Source: Treponema vincentii
Lineage (GTDB): Bacteria; Spirochaetota; Spirochaetia; Treponematales; Treponemataceae
Direction of reading: 5' to 3'
Assembly (NCBI RefSeq): GCF_010365865.1
Contig: NZ_CP048020.1
Location: 248,001 to 312,000, forward strand
Length of the DNA stretch: 64,000 bases
Shown: piece by piece, positions 53,954-63,156 of the stretch
Layout of the letters: each line of letters starts with the position of its first letter
Position numbering within the stretch: the stretch's first letter is position 1
The notes under the pieces: model-generated
Told to the model about the DNA's origin: nothing
Databases searched by the model: none
Seen by the model: the letters and a program-made list of their open reading frames with translations, nothing else
Program-made: the position numbers and the translations under genes

Positions 53954-55006
53954 CTAATAGAATCGCTCCTGCGGCGTATCGAAATACGCACCGAGTTCTT
54001 GGGGGTGATATATTCCCTTGTCGGTTACGATTCCGCTGATAAGCTGAGGCGGCGTAATGTCGAACGCAGGATAGATTCCTTTTACCGCAGGATGAGTATG
54101 CCGCACCCCATGGCACGAAAGCGCTTCCTCAGGATTACGCTGTTCGATGCGGATATCGGCGGCATCATTTTTATCTGCATCCGGTATACCGGTTACATAG
54201 TACGGTATCCCGAACCTATCCGCAAGCAGGGCAATTTGAAAAGTACCGATTTTATTTGCGATATGCCCGTCCCGCGTAATAGTATCCGCTGCCGAGGTAA
54301 AAAGATCGACGTGTCCCTGCTGCATCATATAGGCAACCATATTATCGGTAATAACGGTGGTGTCAAACCCCATATCGGCGGCGCAGCTTGCGGTTAAGCG
54401 AGCGCCTTGCAAGAACGGCCGTGTTTCAGCACAGATTATTCTAACGGGATTATTGCGCGCACGGGCTGCCTTCAGCATCATCCCGACAATCGTTTCCCCA
54501 AAGCACTGGGTAAGAACGCCGCCCCCTTGCGGAAAAAGCTCTGCAAGATAGCTTCCAACCTTTTCCATTATACCGTAGCGCCGATTCAGTGAGTCTATTG
54601 CAGTGTTAAAAAGGGCGGTTACTATATCTTGCCCCGCGTTCAAAGCGCCTTTAGCCACAGCAAGACTGCCCGCCGTAATCTGTCCCATTCTGTTTGCCGT
54701 CGTCGGCCGGGCATGAGCTAACCCTTGTGCCGCCTCTTCAAGAAAGCACCGCTGCTTCTCCGCCCCTTCATTCCGCACTTGATATGCTGCAAGCGCCATC
54801 CCCATAGCGGCAGCCGTGTACGGCCCAGCGCTCTGGGTTACCATATCGGCAATCGCCTGCCGGACTTCCTGCCACGAAGAACATTCGACATACGTTATTT
54901 TTTCGGGATAGATGCGCCGGTCAAGGATTCTGACACACCCTTTTTCATACCATGCGACATTTTCATATTGCAATAAAAATGCAAGTTCTGCGTCTTTTCG
55001 TTCCAT
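53954..55006 (-). CDS. MtnA-like methylthioribose-1-phosphate isomerase / eIF2B-alpha family
   Basis: 350 residues. Family motifs: ARPTTANRMGQITAGSLA, GGGVLTQCFGETIVG (Cys position of the active site), CAETRPFLQGARLTASCA, TVITDNMVAYMM (Asp) and ANKIGTFQIALLADRFGIPY. In MtnA these bind and isomerise 5-methylthioribose-1-phosphate in methionine salvage. LTQCFGE and SAADTITRDG differ from the commonest MtnA sequences, so a related sugar-phosphate isomerase is possible. Confidence 0.82.
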   Translation of the reverse strand: MERKDAELAFLLQYENVAWYEKGCVRILDRRIYPEKITYVECSSWQEVRQAIADMVTQSAGPYTAAAMGMALAAYQVRNEGAEKQRCFLEEAAQGLAHARPTTANRMGQITAGSLAVAKGALNAGQDIVTALFNTAIDSLNRRYGIMEKVGSYLAELFPQGGGVLTQCFGETIVGMMLKAARARNNPVRIICAETRPFLQGARLTASCAADMGFDTTVITDNMVAYMMQQGHVDLFTSAADTITRDGHIANKIGTFQIALLADRFGIPYYVTGIPDADKNDAADIRIEQRNPEEALSCHGVRHTHPAVKGIYPAFDITPPQLISGIVTDKGIYHPQELGAYFDTPQERFY

Positions 55007-55072
55007 GTTTCATTTTTAGTAGTTTTGATAGATTGAAGACCGGTGGATTAACAAGTGGTGAATTGAAGAACA

Positions 55073-55156
55073 TGCCGGCGAAGGGACTTGAACCCTTACG
55101 GAGTTGCCCCCAATAGATTTTGAGTCTATCGTGTATACCAATTTCACCACGCCGGC
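55073..55156 (-). tRNA. tRNA-Leu(CAA)
   Basis: 84 nt, acceptor GCCGGCG/CGCCGGC with discriminator A, anticodon loop CTCAAAA, long variable arm GGGGGCAACTCCGT. Class II leucine tRNA reading UUG. Confidence 0.93.
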
Positions 55157-55243
55157 TTCCAAGATAAGCACTATAACATATTAGCTTTCCTTTGTAAAGC
55201 AGGCTATGAACTTATCTTCGTATCTGATATACTCGCACCGATT

Positions 55244-57139
55244 ATGGATATATCTTTTAGAGATTTGGGACTCGATGAGTCCGTGTTGAATGCGGTAGCG
55301 GCAAAAGGGTTTGAAGAGCCGACACCCATTCAAGTGTTGGCAATTCCGCGCCTCTTAAACGGCGATGCGAACGTTATTGCAAAGGCGAGAACAGGTACCG
55401 GTAAAACCGCCGCCTACGGATTGCCGCTTGTACAGGAATTGAGGGAACCGCGGGAAAAACCGCGTGCGTTGGTATTGGTGCCTACTCGCGAACTTGCGCT
55501 GCAAGTCGCTTCGGAAATAGAATCGTTTAAGGAAGGAACCCATCCCCGTATCACGACCGTATACGGTGGCGCGTCGATTGTCGAACAATTACGAAACTTA
55601 AAGCGCGGATGCGAAATTGTCGTAGGAACCCCCGGCCGTGTTATCGATCATTTAGAGCGCGGCTCACTGAATTTGGACAGTATCGACTATTTTATTTTAG
55701 ATGAAGCTGATGAAATGCTGAACATGGGCTTTATCGAAGATATCGAAACGATATTCAAAAAGGCGAATCCCGATTCACGAGTACTGATGTTTTCGGCGAC
55801 GATGCCCAAGCAGATTCTGAAAATCGCTACCGACTTTATGGGCGAATATGAAATTGTAGAAGAAGAGGCATCGGAAGAACCGCTGCCGCTTACCGAACAG
55901 TTTTTTTGGATGGTAAGGGAAGAAGATAAAAGCGAGGCCTTGGTGCGCCTGATCGACACCGCCGAAAACTTTTACGGGCTGGTCTTTTGCCAAACTAAGG
56001 TTGACGCCGATGCGGTTGCGAAAGAGCTTGACGAACGGCATTACGAAGCCGCCGCTTTGCATGGAGACATCCCGCAGGGGCAGCGCGAAAAAATCTTGAG
56101 CCGTTTTCGGGCGGGGAAAACCCGTATTCTCGTTGCAACCGATGTCGCCGCCCGCGGTATCGATATCGAAGGGATTACGCACGTTGTCAACTATTCTATT
56201 CCGTATGACGGCTCCACCTATACCCACCGTATCGGCAGAACCGGACGGGCGGGAGCGAAGGGGACGGCGGTAAGTTTTATCCGCCCGAATGAACGGCGCA
56301 GGATCGACTATTTGCGCCGCCATGCACGAGGCGAGCTGCAGGAAGGGAAAATTCCTTCTATAGAAAAAGTCCTCGCGCAAAAACAGGAGCGGCTCTTTTC
56401 CGATCTGCGGCGGAAGCTGGATACCGTCCGTGCCGAACATACGGTCAACAAGCCTTTTATCGAACTCGCCCGGGAACTCTTAGCCGAAAACAAAGCAAGC
56501 TTCGCCACAGCAGAAGAAAACGCCGCCGATGGTACCGATACTGCTGTTGCAAATACTGCAAACATTGATGAAGCCGTTGCCTTCGGCGCTGAGACCGCGG
56601 TATCCGGCGTCAAGAATATTAGCAGCGTCGAAGTGCTTGCCGCCGTGCTACAGTTGCATTACGGTTCGGTACTGTCGGCATCCCATTACAGAAATATCAA
56701 AGTCCCCCGCACCGAAGACAAGCGCGGAAAATTCTCCGGCGGGAATACCATCCGGCTCTATATCGGTCTTGGTAGAAAGGACGGAACGAGCAAGCGGAGC
56801 CTCGCGCAGTTTTTTAGTACGCTGCTCTCCATTCCCGAACACGCGGTTGACCACATCGAATTATTCGACCGTTTTTCGCTCGCGGATTTACCGGCCGACG
56901 CTGCTCACGAGGCACTGAGGCTTTCAAAGAAAAAAGCCAACATGCCGCATATCCACATCGACACAAAATCGGATAGCGTAAACGAAAAAAGCCCGCATAC
57001 AGCCGGCTATACAAAAAAAAGCCCTTCACGAAAACTGCGTGAAGGGAACCGGCGCGAAGCCTTTTTCCGCGACAAAGACACGAGAAAGAAACATCCCGTT
57101 AGCGCAGGCTCCGCCGCTGCCTACAAAAAGCGGAAATAG
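55244..57139 (+). CDS. DEAD-box ATP-dependent RNA helicase with DbpA-type RNA-binding domain
   Basis: 631 residues. Helicase core: FEEPTPIQVLAIPRLL (Q motif), ARTGTGKTAAYGLPL (Walker A), PTRELALQ, GTPGRVIDH, LDEADEMLNMGF, SATMPK, ARGIDIEGITHVVNY and HRIGRTGRAG. After a low-complexity Ala/Asp/Thr spacer (about 425-465) comes a DbpA-like RNA-binding domain (about 465-555, LHYGSVLSASHYRNIKV). A basic tail follows. Probably CsdA/DeaD class, acting in ribosome assembly or RNA decay. No clear ribosome site before ATG 55244. Confidence 0.92.
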   Translation: MDISFRDLGLDESVLNAVAAKGFEEPTPIQVLAIPRLLNGDANVIAKARTGTGKTAAYGLPLVQELREPREKPRALVLVPTRELALQVASEIESFKEGTHPRITTVYGGASIVEQLRNLKRGCEIVVGTPGRVIDHLERGSLNLDSIDYFILDEADEMLNMGFIEDIETIFKKANPDSRVLMFSATMPKQILKIATDFMGEYEIVEEEASEEPLPLTEQFFWMVREEDKSEALVRLIDTAENFYGLVFCQTKVDADAVAKELDERHYEAAALHGDIPQGQREKILSRFRAGKTRILVATDVAARGIDIEGITHVVNYSIPYDGSTYTHRIGRTGRAGAKGTAVSFIRPNERRRIDYLRRHARGELQEGKIPSIEKVLAQKQERLFSDLRRKLDTVRAEHTVNKPFIELARELLAENKASFATAEENAADGTDTAVANTANIDEAVAFGAETAVSGVKNISSVEVLAAVLQLHYGSVLSASHYRNIKVPRTEDKRGKFSGGNTIRLYIGLGRKDGTSKRSLAQFFSTLLSIPEHAVDHIELFDRFSLADLPADAAHEALRLSKKKANMPHIHIDTKSDSVNEKSPHTAGYTKKSPSRKLREGNRREAFFRDKDTRKKHPVSAGSAAAYKKRK

Positions 57140-57142
57140 CCT

Positions 57143-57833
57143 GTTGAGAAGCGCACATCCGTGTACGCTTCTCAACGACAAGTTTTTCTAACGAAAAACT
57201 TGCTACTGCATGGAACCACCGCCGTCCTTGGCGGGGGTGAACAGTGTACGTCCGTGTACACTGTTCAACGACGAGATTTGTGCATAACTCAAATCTCGCT
57301 CCTGTTTATTACCACGGACATCCATGTCCGTTCTGAAACTACAAGGAGTTTAGCAAAAGCGAAGCGGAGGCGTACTTACTGTACGTTGAGGATTAATTTG
57401 TGCGCTGCAACGAAAAGGGTATCCCCCTGCCAGCGCTTTTGAAAATAGACGATACAGATGCTAGGAGCGTACAAAAAACACCCGCAGGCACGCTAACGAA
57501 TGTACGTCCATGTACATTCGTTAGCTACGAATTTAGCCTTACGTCTAAATTCGTTTCTGCTTCATACCCCCGCCGTCCGTGGCGGTTCTGAAAAGCTTTT
57601 GCCGTAAGCCTTTTGAAAATAGCCCGTTGAACAGTGTACGTCCGTGTACACTGTTCAACGACGAGATTTGTGCATAACTCAAATCTCGCTCCTGTTTATT
57701 ACCACGGACATCCATGTCCGTTCTGAAACTACAAGGAGTTTAGCAAAAGCGAAGCGGAGGCGTACTTACTGTACGTTGAGGATTAATTTGTGCGCAGCAA
57801 CGAAGTAGATGCCCCGTATATTTCAAAAGGTGG
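57143..57833 (+). repeat. Hairpin repeat array between convergent genes
   Basis: Four triple-hairpin modules: 57143-57235, 57238-57331, 57492-57585 and 57628-57721. Modules two and four lie in a perfect 169-bp direct repeat (57237-57405 and 57627-57795), while modules one and three have unrelated stems. Right halves of the nested palindrome follow modules two and four, with central CGTAC-TTACT-GTACG instead of CGTATC/GATACG. Ends TATTTCAAAAGG at 57833, next to the permease stop. No gene inside. Confidence 0.85.
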
Positions 57834-58682
57834 TTAGCCTTTGCGGGATTCATAAACCACCGACCCTCCAATAAAATATTTGGAAAGTCCGAAGAAGATG
57901 AGCATCATCGGGATGCTGGCAATAACGGCGGCTGCCATCATTGCGCCTTCGTCGGTGCTCCGTTCGGCCGTAAATGAGGTGATGTACTGCGGAATGGTTT
58001 TCATCGTATCGGACTGAGAAACCAGCAGCGGCCACAGCAGGTTATCCCACTGCGTTCTAAACGAAAGGATCGCGAGCGTCGCGATAACAGGTTTGCAGTT
58101 CGGCAGTACGATATGCGAATAGATGGAAAACTCATGCATTCCATCCACGCGCGCCGCATCCAAAAACTCATTGGGAAAGGTGATAAGGTATTGACGCATC
58201 ATAAAAATACCGAATGCGCTCACCATAAAGGGCAGTATCAAACCCGTGTATGTATTTTGGATATGCAGCTTCGTTGCAATCATGTACAGCGGTATCATAA
58301 TAGCCTCAAACGGAATCATCATCGTTGCCATAATCAGCATAAAGATGAGGTTCCGTCCGCGAAATCTGAATTTAGCCAGTCCGTAACCGGTGATGGATGC
58401 GAGGAGAACTGTAGTAAATGATACGGTAATCGCCACGATAAACGAGTTGATAATATTTCGAACGTAAATGTAATTGCCGTCGTTACCTTTCATTGCCGTT
58501 ATGAAGTTGACATACTGCCAGCTTTCGGGAATCCATTTATACGGCATCTGCATAATCTCTTTTCCCGACATAAATGAAGCGGTCAACATAAAAATAAGCG
58601 GCATCACGGTAAAGGCAGCAAGCGCCAGCAATAATACCAGTTTAATAACCGAAAGCGCTCCCGTCGTCATAGATTGTTTCAT
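57834..58682 (-). CDS. Sugar ABC transporter permease (MalG/CUT1 type)
   Basis: 282 residues with six membrane helices and the EAA loop LDAARVDGMHEFSIYSHIVLP that contacts the ATPase. KYFIGGSVVYESRKG at the C-terminus is close to other members. Forms the inner-membrane channel with the MalF-type partner. No ATPase gene is in the operon seen here, so a shared MsiK-like ATPase elsewhere is likely. Confidence 0.9.
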   Translation of the reverse strand: MKQSMTTGALSVIKLVLLLALAAFTVMPLIFMLTASFMSGKEIMQMPYKWIPESWQYVNFITAMKGNDGNYIYVRNIINSFIVAITVSFTTVLLASITGYGLAKFRFRGRNLIFMLIMATMMIPFEAIMIPLYMIATKLHIQNTYTGLILPFMVSAFGIFMMRQYLITFPNEFLDAARVDGMHEFSIYSHIVLPNCKPVIATLAILSFRTQWDNLLWPLLVSQSDTMKTIPQYITSFTAERSTDEGAMMAAAVIASIPMMLIFFGLSKYFIGGSVVYESRKG

Positions 58683-58713
58683 ATTTAACTCCTATGTGTC
58701 TTACGGCGCTCTT

Positions 58714-59649
58714 TTAATAATCCGTCTCGTCGGGTTTTGACGAGCGGAATTGCAGCCATGTTAAAAGGAGCATCATTAAAAATAATACGATACTCATCGC
58801 GCTTGCACGGCCGATCCGCTGCAGCTTAATACCGGTCTGATAGATATTCAACGTGATAACGTTAATCGGCTCGAGCGACGCTCCATTCTGGGTAAAGAGA
58901 TATTGGGTGCTGAACGTTTTTAAACACTGCAACATCGCCATAATTGAAACCAATACAACCGTCGGTTTAAGGAGCGGCAGCGTAATCGACCAAAAGACTT
59001 GGAATCTATTTGCACCGTCGATTAAAGCCGCTTCGTACACCACCGGAGGAATGGTTGAAAGGCCGGTAATAAAAAGAATAACAAAGTATCCGATATATTT
59101 CCAAAAATATACAATCATTGTAGAAAGTTGAAGCATCGTACTGTTTAGCAACCATTGATGGTCAATACCAGGCGTGGAAAGGAGCTTATTAATCCAGTAA
59201 TTTCCCAGTCCGCGGGGGTCAAAAATCAGCAGCCAAATAGCCGCGGCAACAACAGACGATAGAATGGCAGGTGTGTAATACGCTATCTGAAAACCTTTTT
59301 TTAAACTGTTCCGCTGCAATGAGCTGATAAGCACCGCGAACAAGAGACTTAATATCACAAGCGGTATAAATGTTCCGAGCGTAAACACGACTGTTGCACG
59401 CAGCGAATTTAAGAATGACATCGGATTATCGTATCGGGAAGCGTCAAAAATATAGAAATAATTTTGCAGCCCTACAAACTTAGGGGGAATATTGCTGAGT
59501 ACGCGCTTATCGAAAAAACTTTCGATGAACGCATTTATAATAGGATAAAAACTGAATACGGCAAAAAATAACACTGCGGGAATAACAAAAATAACACCCC
59601 ACCGTGCGATCTTTTTTTCGATACCGCCGCTTTTTTTTGAGTTAGACAT
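58714..59649 (-). CDS. Sugar ABC transporter permease (MalF/CUT1 type)
   Basis: 311 residues with six membrane helices and the EAA loop YEAALIDGANRFQVFWSITLP. Starts 31 bp before the MalG-type gene in the same direction. A hairpin terminator separates it from the binding-protein gene upstream. Confidence 0.9.
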   Translation of the reverse strand: MSNSKKSGGIEKKIARWGVIFVIPAVLFFAVFSFYPIINAFIESFFDKRVLSNIPPKFVGLQNYFYIFDASRYDNPMSFLNSLRATVVFTLGTFIPLVILSLLFAVLISSLQRNSLKKGFQIAYYTPAILSSVVAAAIWLLIFDPRGLGNYWINKLLSTPGIDHQWLLNSTMLQLSTMIVYFWKYIGYFVILFITGLSTIPPVVYEAALIDGANRFQVFWSITLPLLKPTVVLVSIMAMLQCLKTFSTQYLFTQNGASLEPINVITLNIYQTGIKLQRIGRASAMSIVLFLMMLLLTWLQFRSSKPDETDY

Positions 59650-59728
59650 AACCGCTTTTCCTTTTACCGATGAATACTAGACCTGTTCAATAGCTTGGTT
59701 GTCGAAACGGAAGTTTCCGAACAGGTTT

Positions 59729-59794
59729 AATCAACAACTCCGACGCAGAGCGTTGCCGAGGGCGGCGGGTATTAAACCCTCCGCATGAATGAAA
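59729..59794. repeat. CCCCGAC-hairpin dispersed repeat, copy 3 (altered)
   Basis: Shares AATCAACAAC and GTATTAAACCCTCCGCATGAAT with the other copies, but the stem is disrupted (CTCCGACGCAGAGCGTTG) and followed by an extra GCCGAGGGCGGCG segment. Confidence 0.55.
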
Positions 59795-59828
59795 CAGCCT
59801 CTAAAAATACCGTTTTTTAGAGGCTGTT
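59793..59828 (-). terminator. Terminator/attenuator between binding protein and permease genes
   Basis: AACAGCCTCTAAAAAA-CGGTA-TTTTTAGAGGCTGTTTC on the minus strand. Inside an operon it would lower permease expression relative to the binding protein, which is common for ABC importers. Confidence 0.75.
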
Positions 59829-59842
59829 AATGACTGTTCTAA

Positions 59843-61150
59843 CTATTTGTTTTCTTCGTCAAGAATTTCTTGAGCCGTTGCTCGCAAAGACTCAAGCGCT
59901 TTTTCGGGAGCTACGCCGGACAGCATAACCGACTCAACTGCCGAGCGGATTGCCGTTTGCAGCTCAGCACTGTTCGCTCCGTAGTACACCATGTGTCCTT
60001 TGTTCATATCGTTGATAAATACATCGGAATACGGCATATCTTTGAGTGTCTGCGAATCGAGCAGCGCTTTGGTCGGCTGAATAATGTTACCGCCTTCGCG
60101 TAGGTAGTCTTCACCGTGCTTGAGTAAAAAGCCGATAAGCTTCCATGCAGCTTCCTGCTTCGCCTTGGAAATATCGTTGTTAACCATTAAGAAATGTCCG
60201 TAATAGCAAGCGGGAACTTCTTTAACTGCGTTCTTAAATTGAGGGAACGGAACAACCATCCACTCACCACTATTATAGAAGTCGGGATTATCCTTGCGGA
60301 TCCGTCCCTGCTGGTATAAACCGGTCGTCGCCATTGCAATGTCGTTATTGTCTTTATTGAACAGGTTACGTGCGCTCTTGTAGGTAGGAGAACCGAGGTT
60401 CTTTCCGGAGGGTCCCCCCAATCGCGCATAAAGGTAAGGAACTTGATCCATGCTTCATCACCGATAATCGCTGTTTTTTCCATCATCGCTGATCAGCTGA
60501 CCGCCGAGCTGTTCCACCATCGGAACAAAGGCAACAAGATAATACGGATAGCGGAAATCGAACCCTCTGCGTACCAAAATATCACCGTCGCGGATAACCA
60601 ATTTTTCGGAAACGGCAACCATATCCTCCCATGTTTTGGGATAATCTTTTTCGGGATCCGAACCGGCATCGCGGAAAATCTTCTTATTGATATAGATACA
60701 CCAGTTGGTAATTTCCAACGGCAGACCATATAGTTTTCCGTCTTTTGTTACGGCATTGAGAATTTCCGGCAAATAGCTGTCATAGATTGCTGCCTGATCG
60801 GCATAACCGGCGGCTTTGGGATCGACCGGAGCGACTCTGCCATTTGCAACATAAGAATATTCATCTTCGATAGATAAATTGAAAATATCAGGCCCTTGAT
60901 TAGCTGCAAAAGCGGTCTGTACCAGCTCAATCAGCTTTGCAGCGCCCTGAGTTGTCCGCTCTACTTTGATATTCGGATTTGCTTTTTCAAATTCGGCGAT
61001 AAGCTTTGTTTCAAGCTCGGTACGGGCGGGATCTTCATGCGTCCAATAATGAAGCGTGATAGGTCCCTCTTCCTTTTTTTCCTGCGCACACGACATAAGA
61101 GCCGCAATCATCAGTCCCGCAGACAGAATGCTAACCAATTTTTTTAACAT
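59843..61150 (-). pseudogene. Sugar ABC transporter solute-binding lipoprotein, interrupted by two compensating indels
   Basis: Family 1 solute-binding protein. Signal peptide with lipobox ALMSC, then TLHYWTHEDPARTELETKLI, QGPDIFNLSIEDEYSY and later GYMVVPFP-type and HGEDYLREGGNIIQPTKALL segments. One extra A in a six-A run (60474-60479) stops the frame at 60458; one missing G in a six-G run (60414-60419) restores it. The middle frame reads TAIIGDEAWIKFLTFMRDWG. Without the two indels the protein is about 435 residues. I prefer start 61150 (MLKKLVSIL) behind AAGGAG. Either decay or sequencing error. Confidence 0.8.
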
Positions 61151-61376
61151 AGGTTTCATACTCCTTCTTGCCCTCATCTGTAGATTTGGTTGATTACGAT
61201 GGGGAACAACTCTTTATTTTCGCATACTATCGGTGAAAGGTCAATTGGAAAACAAGACATGGAAAACAAGACATTGGAAAGAAGGCAATATGTCAGAGTT
61301 GTATTCCAATATTAGGGATGTATCAAAAGTTAGTTACTTTTTCGGCATCCCCGCAATGTTTTTCTTCTTAATGTTA

Positions 61377-62039
61377 TTACCGCCGTTTTGCAAGTGCCGT
61401 ACTGATCCTCGTGCCGATAAATTGAATAAGCTCTACCATCACTAAAATGACGATGACCGCCGCCAGCATAATATCACTGCGGAACCGCTGATAGCCGTAT
61501 CGGATTGCCAAATCACCGAGGCCGCCGCCGCCGATTGCGCCCGCCATTGCCGAATACCCGATAAGGTTGATAATAGTGAGCGTAATGCCTGCAACGAGGG
61601 GCGGCAGCGCTTCCGGTATCATCACTTTAAAGATAATCTCCATCGTAGAAGAGCCCATCGCGAGAGCCGCTTGGATAACACCGCGGTCAATTTCCAGCAA
61701 GGCGCTTTCGATAACCCGCGCAACAAAGGGGGCGGCGGCGATGGAAAGCGGTACGACCGTTGCGGCGGTTCCGATGCTGGTACCGATGATGAGCCGCGAA
61801 AACGGAAAGAGTAAAATCATCAATATAATAAACGGAAATGAGCGTAATACGTTTACCACCCGATCGATAAGTTGATGCAACACCGGTCTTGGCATAAGGT
61901 TCCCCTCCGCAGTGATGCACAGCAGCACGCCGAGCGGCGCTCCGAGTATAAAAGAAAAAAGCGTAGAAAAGAATACCATTATAAGCGTTTGCCCCGTCGC
62001 CGTTCCTACCAGCTGCACTAACGTTGACCATGAACTCAT
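61377..62039 (-). CDS. metI: Methionine ABC transporter permease MetI
   Basis: 220 residues with five membrane helices and the EAA loop ESALLEIDRGVIQAALAMGS. The first helices (LIMVFFSTLFSFILGAPLGV) match MetI. Overlaps metN by 4 bp. Imports methionine with MetN and a MetQ lipoprotein, but no metQ follows: the next genes belong to the sugar importer. Confidence 0.9.
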   Translation of the reverse strand: MSSWSTLVQLVGTATGQTLIMVFFSTLFSFILGAPLGVLLCITAEGNLMPRPVLHQLIDRVVNVLRSFPFIILMILLFPFSRLIIGTSIGTAATVVPLSIAAAPFVARVIESALLEIDRGVIQAALAMGSSTMEIIFKVMIPEALPPLVAGITLTIINLIGYSAMAGAIGGGGLGDLAIRYGYQRFRSDIMLAAVIVILVMVELIQFIGTRISTALAKRR

Positions 62040-63037
62040 TGATGTGTCTCCTCTACTTTGATACCGTTTTGGTTGAGATAAGCAAACGCTTTTTGCGTAT
62101 CTTCGTGTGAACCGTTAATATCGACAAAGAGGGTTCCGACCACCGTTTCTCCAACCTTCTGCATACCGCCTGCACAGATATTAAACTCAATACCGTAATC
62201 GCGGGAAATTTTACTTAAGACCGGCTCACTCGTGAGCTCGCCGGAGAACCGGAGCGTATAGGCGCCGCCGTTTTTAGACCATCGGATAAGCTGCGTGTCT
62301 TCGGGATTGAGCGGGTTGATATGCATTAAGAAGTCTTTGGTTACTTCCGACTTCGGTGCAGAAAAGATTTCACGCACGGAACCTGTTTCTGCCACGGCGC
62401 CGTTATCGATAACGGCCACTTGCTGACAGCAATCGCGTACTACTTCCATCTGATGCGTTATCATCACAACACTTAAATTCATGTCTTTTTGAAGCCGCTT
62501 GAGCAGCTCCAAAATTGAGCGTGTTGTCTGCGGGTCAAGTGCGCTCGTTGCTTCATCACAAAAGAGGATATCGGGAGAAACAGCCAAGGCACGGGCAATC
62601 GCCACCCGCTGTTTTTGCCCGCCGGATAGGGTACTTACCCGCGCATCACCGCGTCCTTCAAGCCCGACAACATTCAGCATTTCTTCTACCTTTGCTGCGA
62701 TAGCACGTTTCGGCATTCCCGCAATTTCAAGCGGATAGGCGATATTGCCCGCAGCCGTGCGCGATGCAAATAAATTGAAATTCTGGAAAATCATCCCGAT
62801 TTTTTTATGCTGATTTCGTAAGAGCTTACCCGTCAAGGTATCTACGCGGGAGTCGCCGTAGTAAATCTCTCCCGAGTCCACCGGTTCCAAAAGGCTTATC
62901 AGTCGCACGAGCGTCGATTTTCCCGCGCCGCTTTTTCCGATAATACCGAAAATCGTATGAGAAGGAATTTCAAGGCTGATATTATCCACCGCTTGAAGTT
63001 CTCCGTACCGTTTGTTTACGTTTACTAACCGTATCAT
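62036..63037 (-). CDS. metN: Methionine ABC transporter ATP-binding protein MetN
   Basis: 333 residues from ATG 63037 (MIRLVNVNKRYGELQAVD is the usual start; the frame is open four codons further). Walker A GKSGAGKSTLVRLI, signature LSGGQKQRVAIARAL, Walker B ILFCDEATSALD, H-loop MITHQMEV, and a C-terminal NIL/ACT-like domain (about 255-333) that senses methionine. Energises MetI. Confidence 0.92.
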   Translation of the reverse strand: MIRLVNVNKRYGELQAVDNISLEIPSHTIFGIIGKSGAGKSTLVRLISLLEPVDSGEIYYGDSRVDTLTGKLLRNQHKKIGMIFQNFNLFASRTAAGNIAYPLEIAGMPKRAIAAKVEEMLNVVGLEGRGDARVSTLSGGQKQRVAIARALAVSPDILFCDEATSALDPQTTRSILELLKRLQKDMNLSVVMITHQMEVVRDCCQQVAVIDNGAVAETGSVREIFSAPKSEVTKDFLMHINPLNPEDTQLIRWSKNGGAYTLRFSGELTSEPVLSKISRDYGIEFNICAGGMQKVGETVVGTLFVDINGSHEDTQKAFAYLNQNGIKVEETHQ

Positions 63038-63079
63038 CCGTACATACAAACAAAATATAAAACCTCTGTCAAGTTATTA

Positions 63080-63156
63080 TTGCCGATGGGTGTATCATAA
63101 TAGTATGTTATATGTTTAAGAAGTAATTGAAAACTTCTAATGGTGGAGGTAAACGT
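63080..63156 (+). promoter_or_regulatory. Likely promoter and ribosome site of the DegP-like gene
   Basis: TTGCCG, about 18 bp, TATGTT, then GGAGG at 63145-63149 before ATG 63157. The -10 is a moderate match. Confidence 0.4.

Noticed and set aside
61233-61445. 70-residue + strand frame
   Set aside because: It overlaps the metI 3' end, has a composition unlike a protein domain and may just be open by chance.
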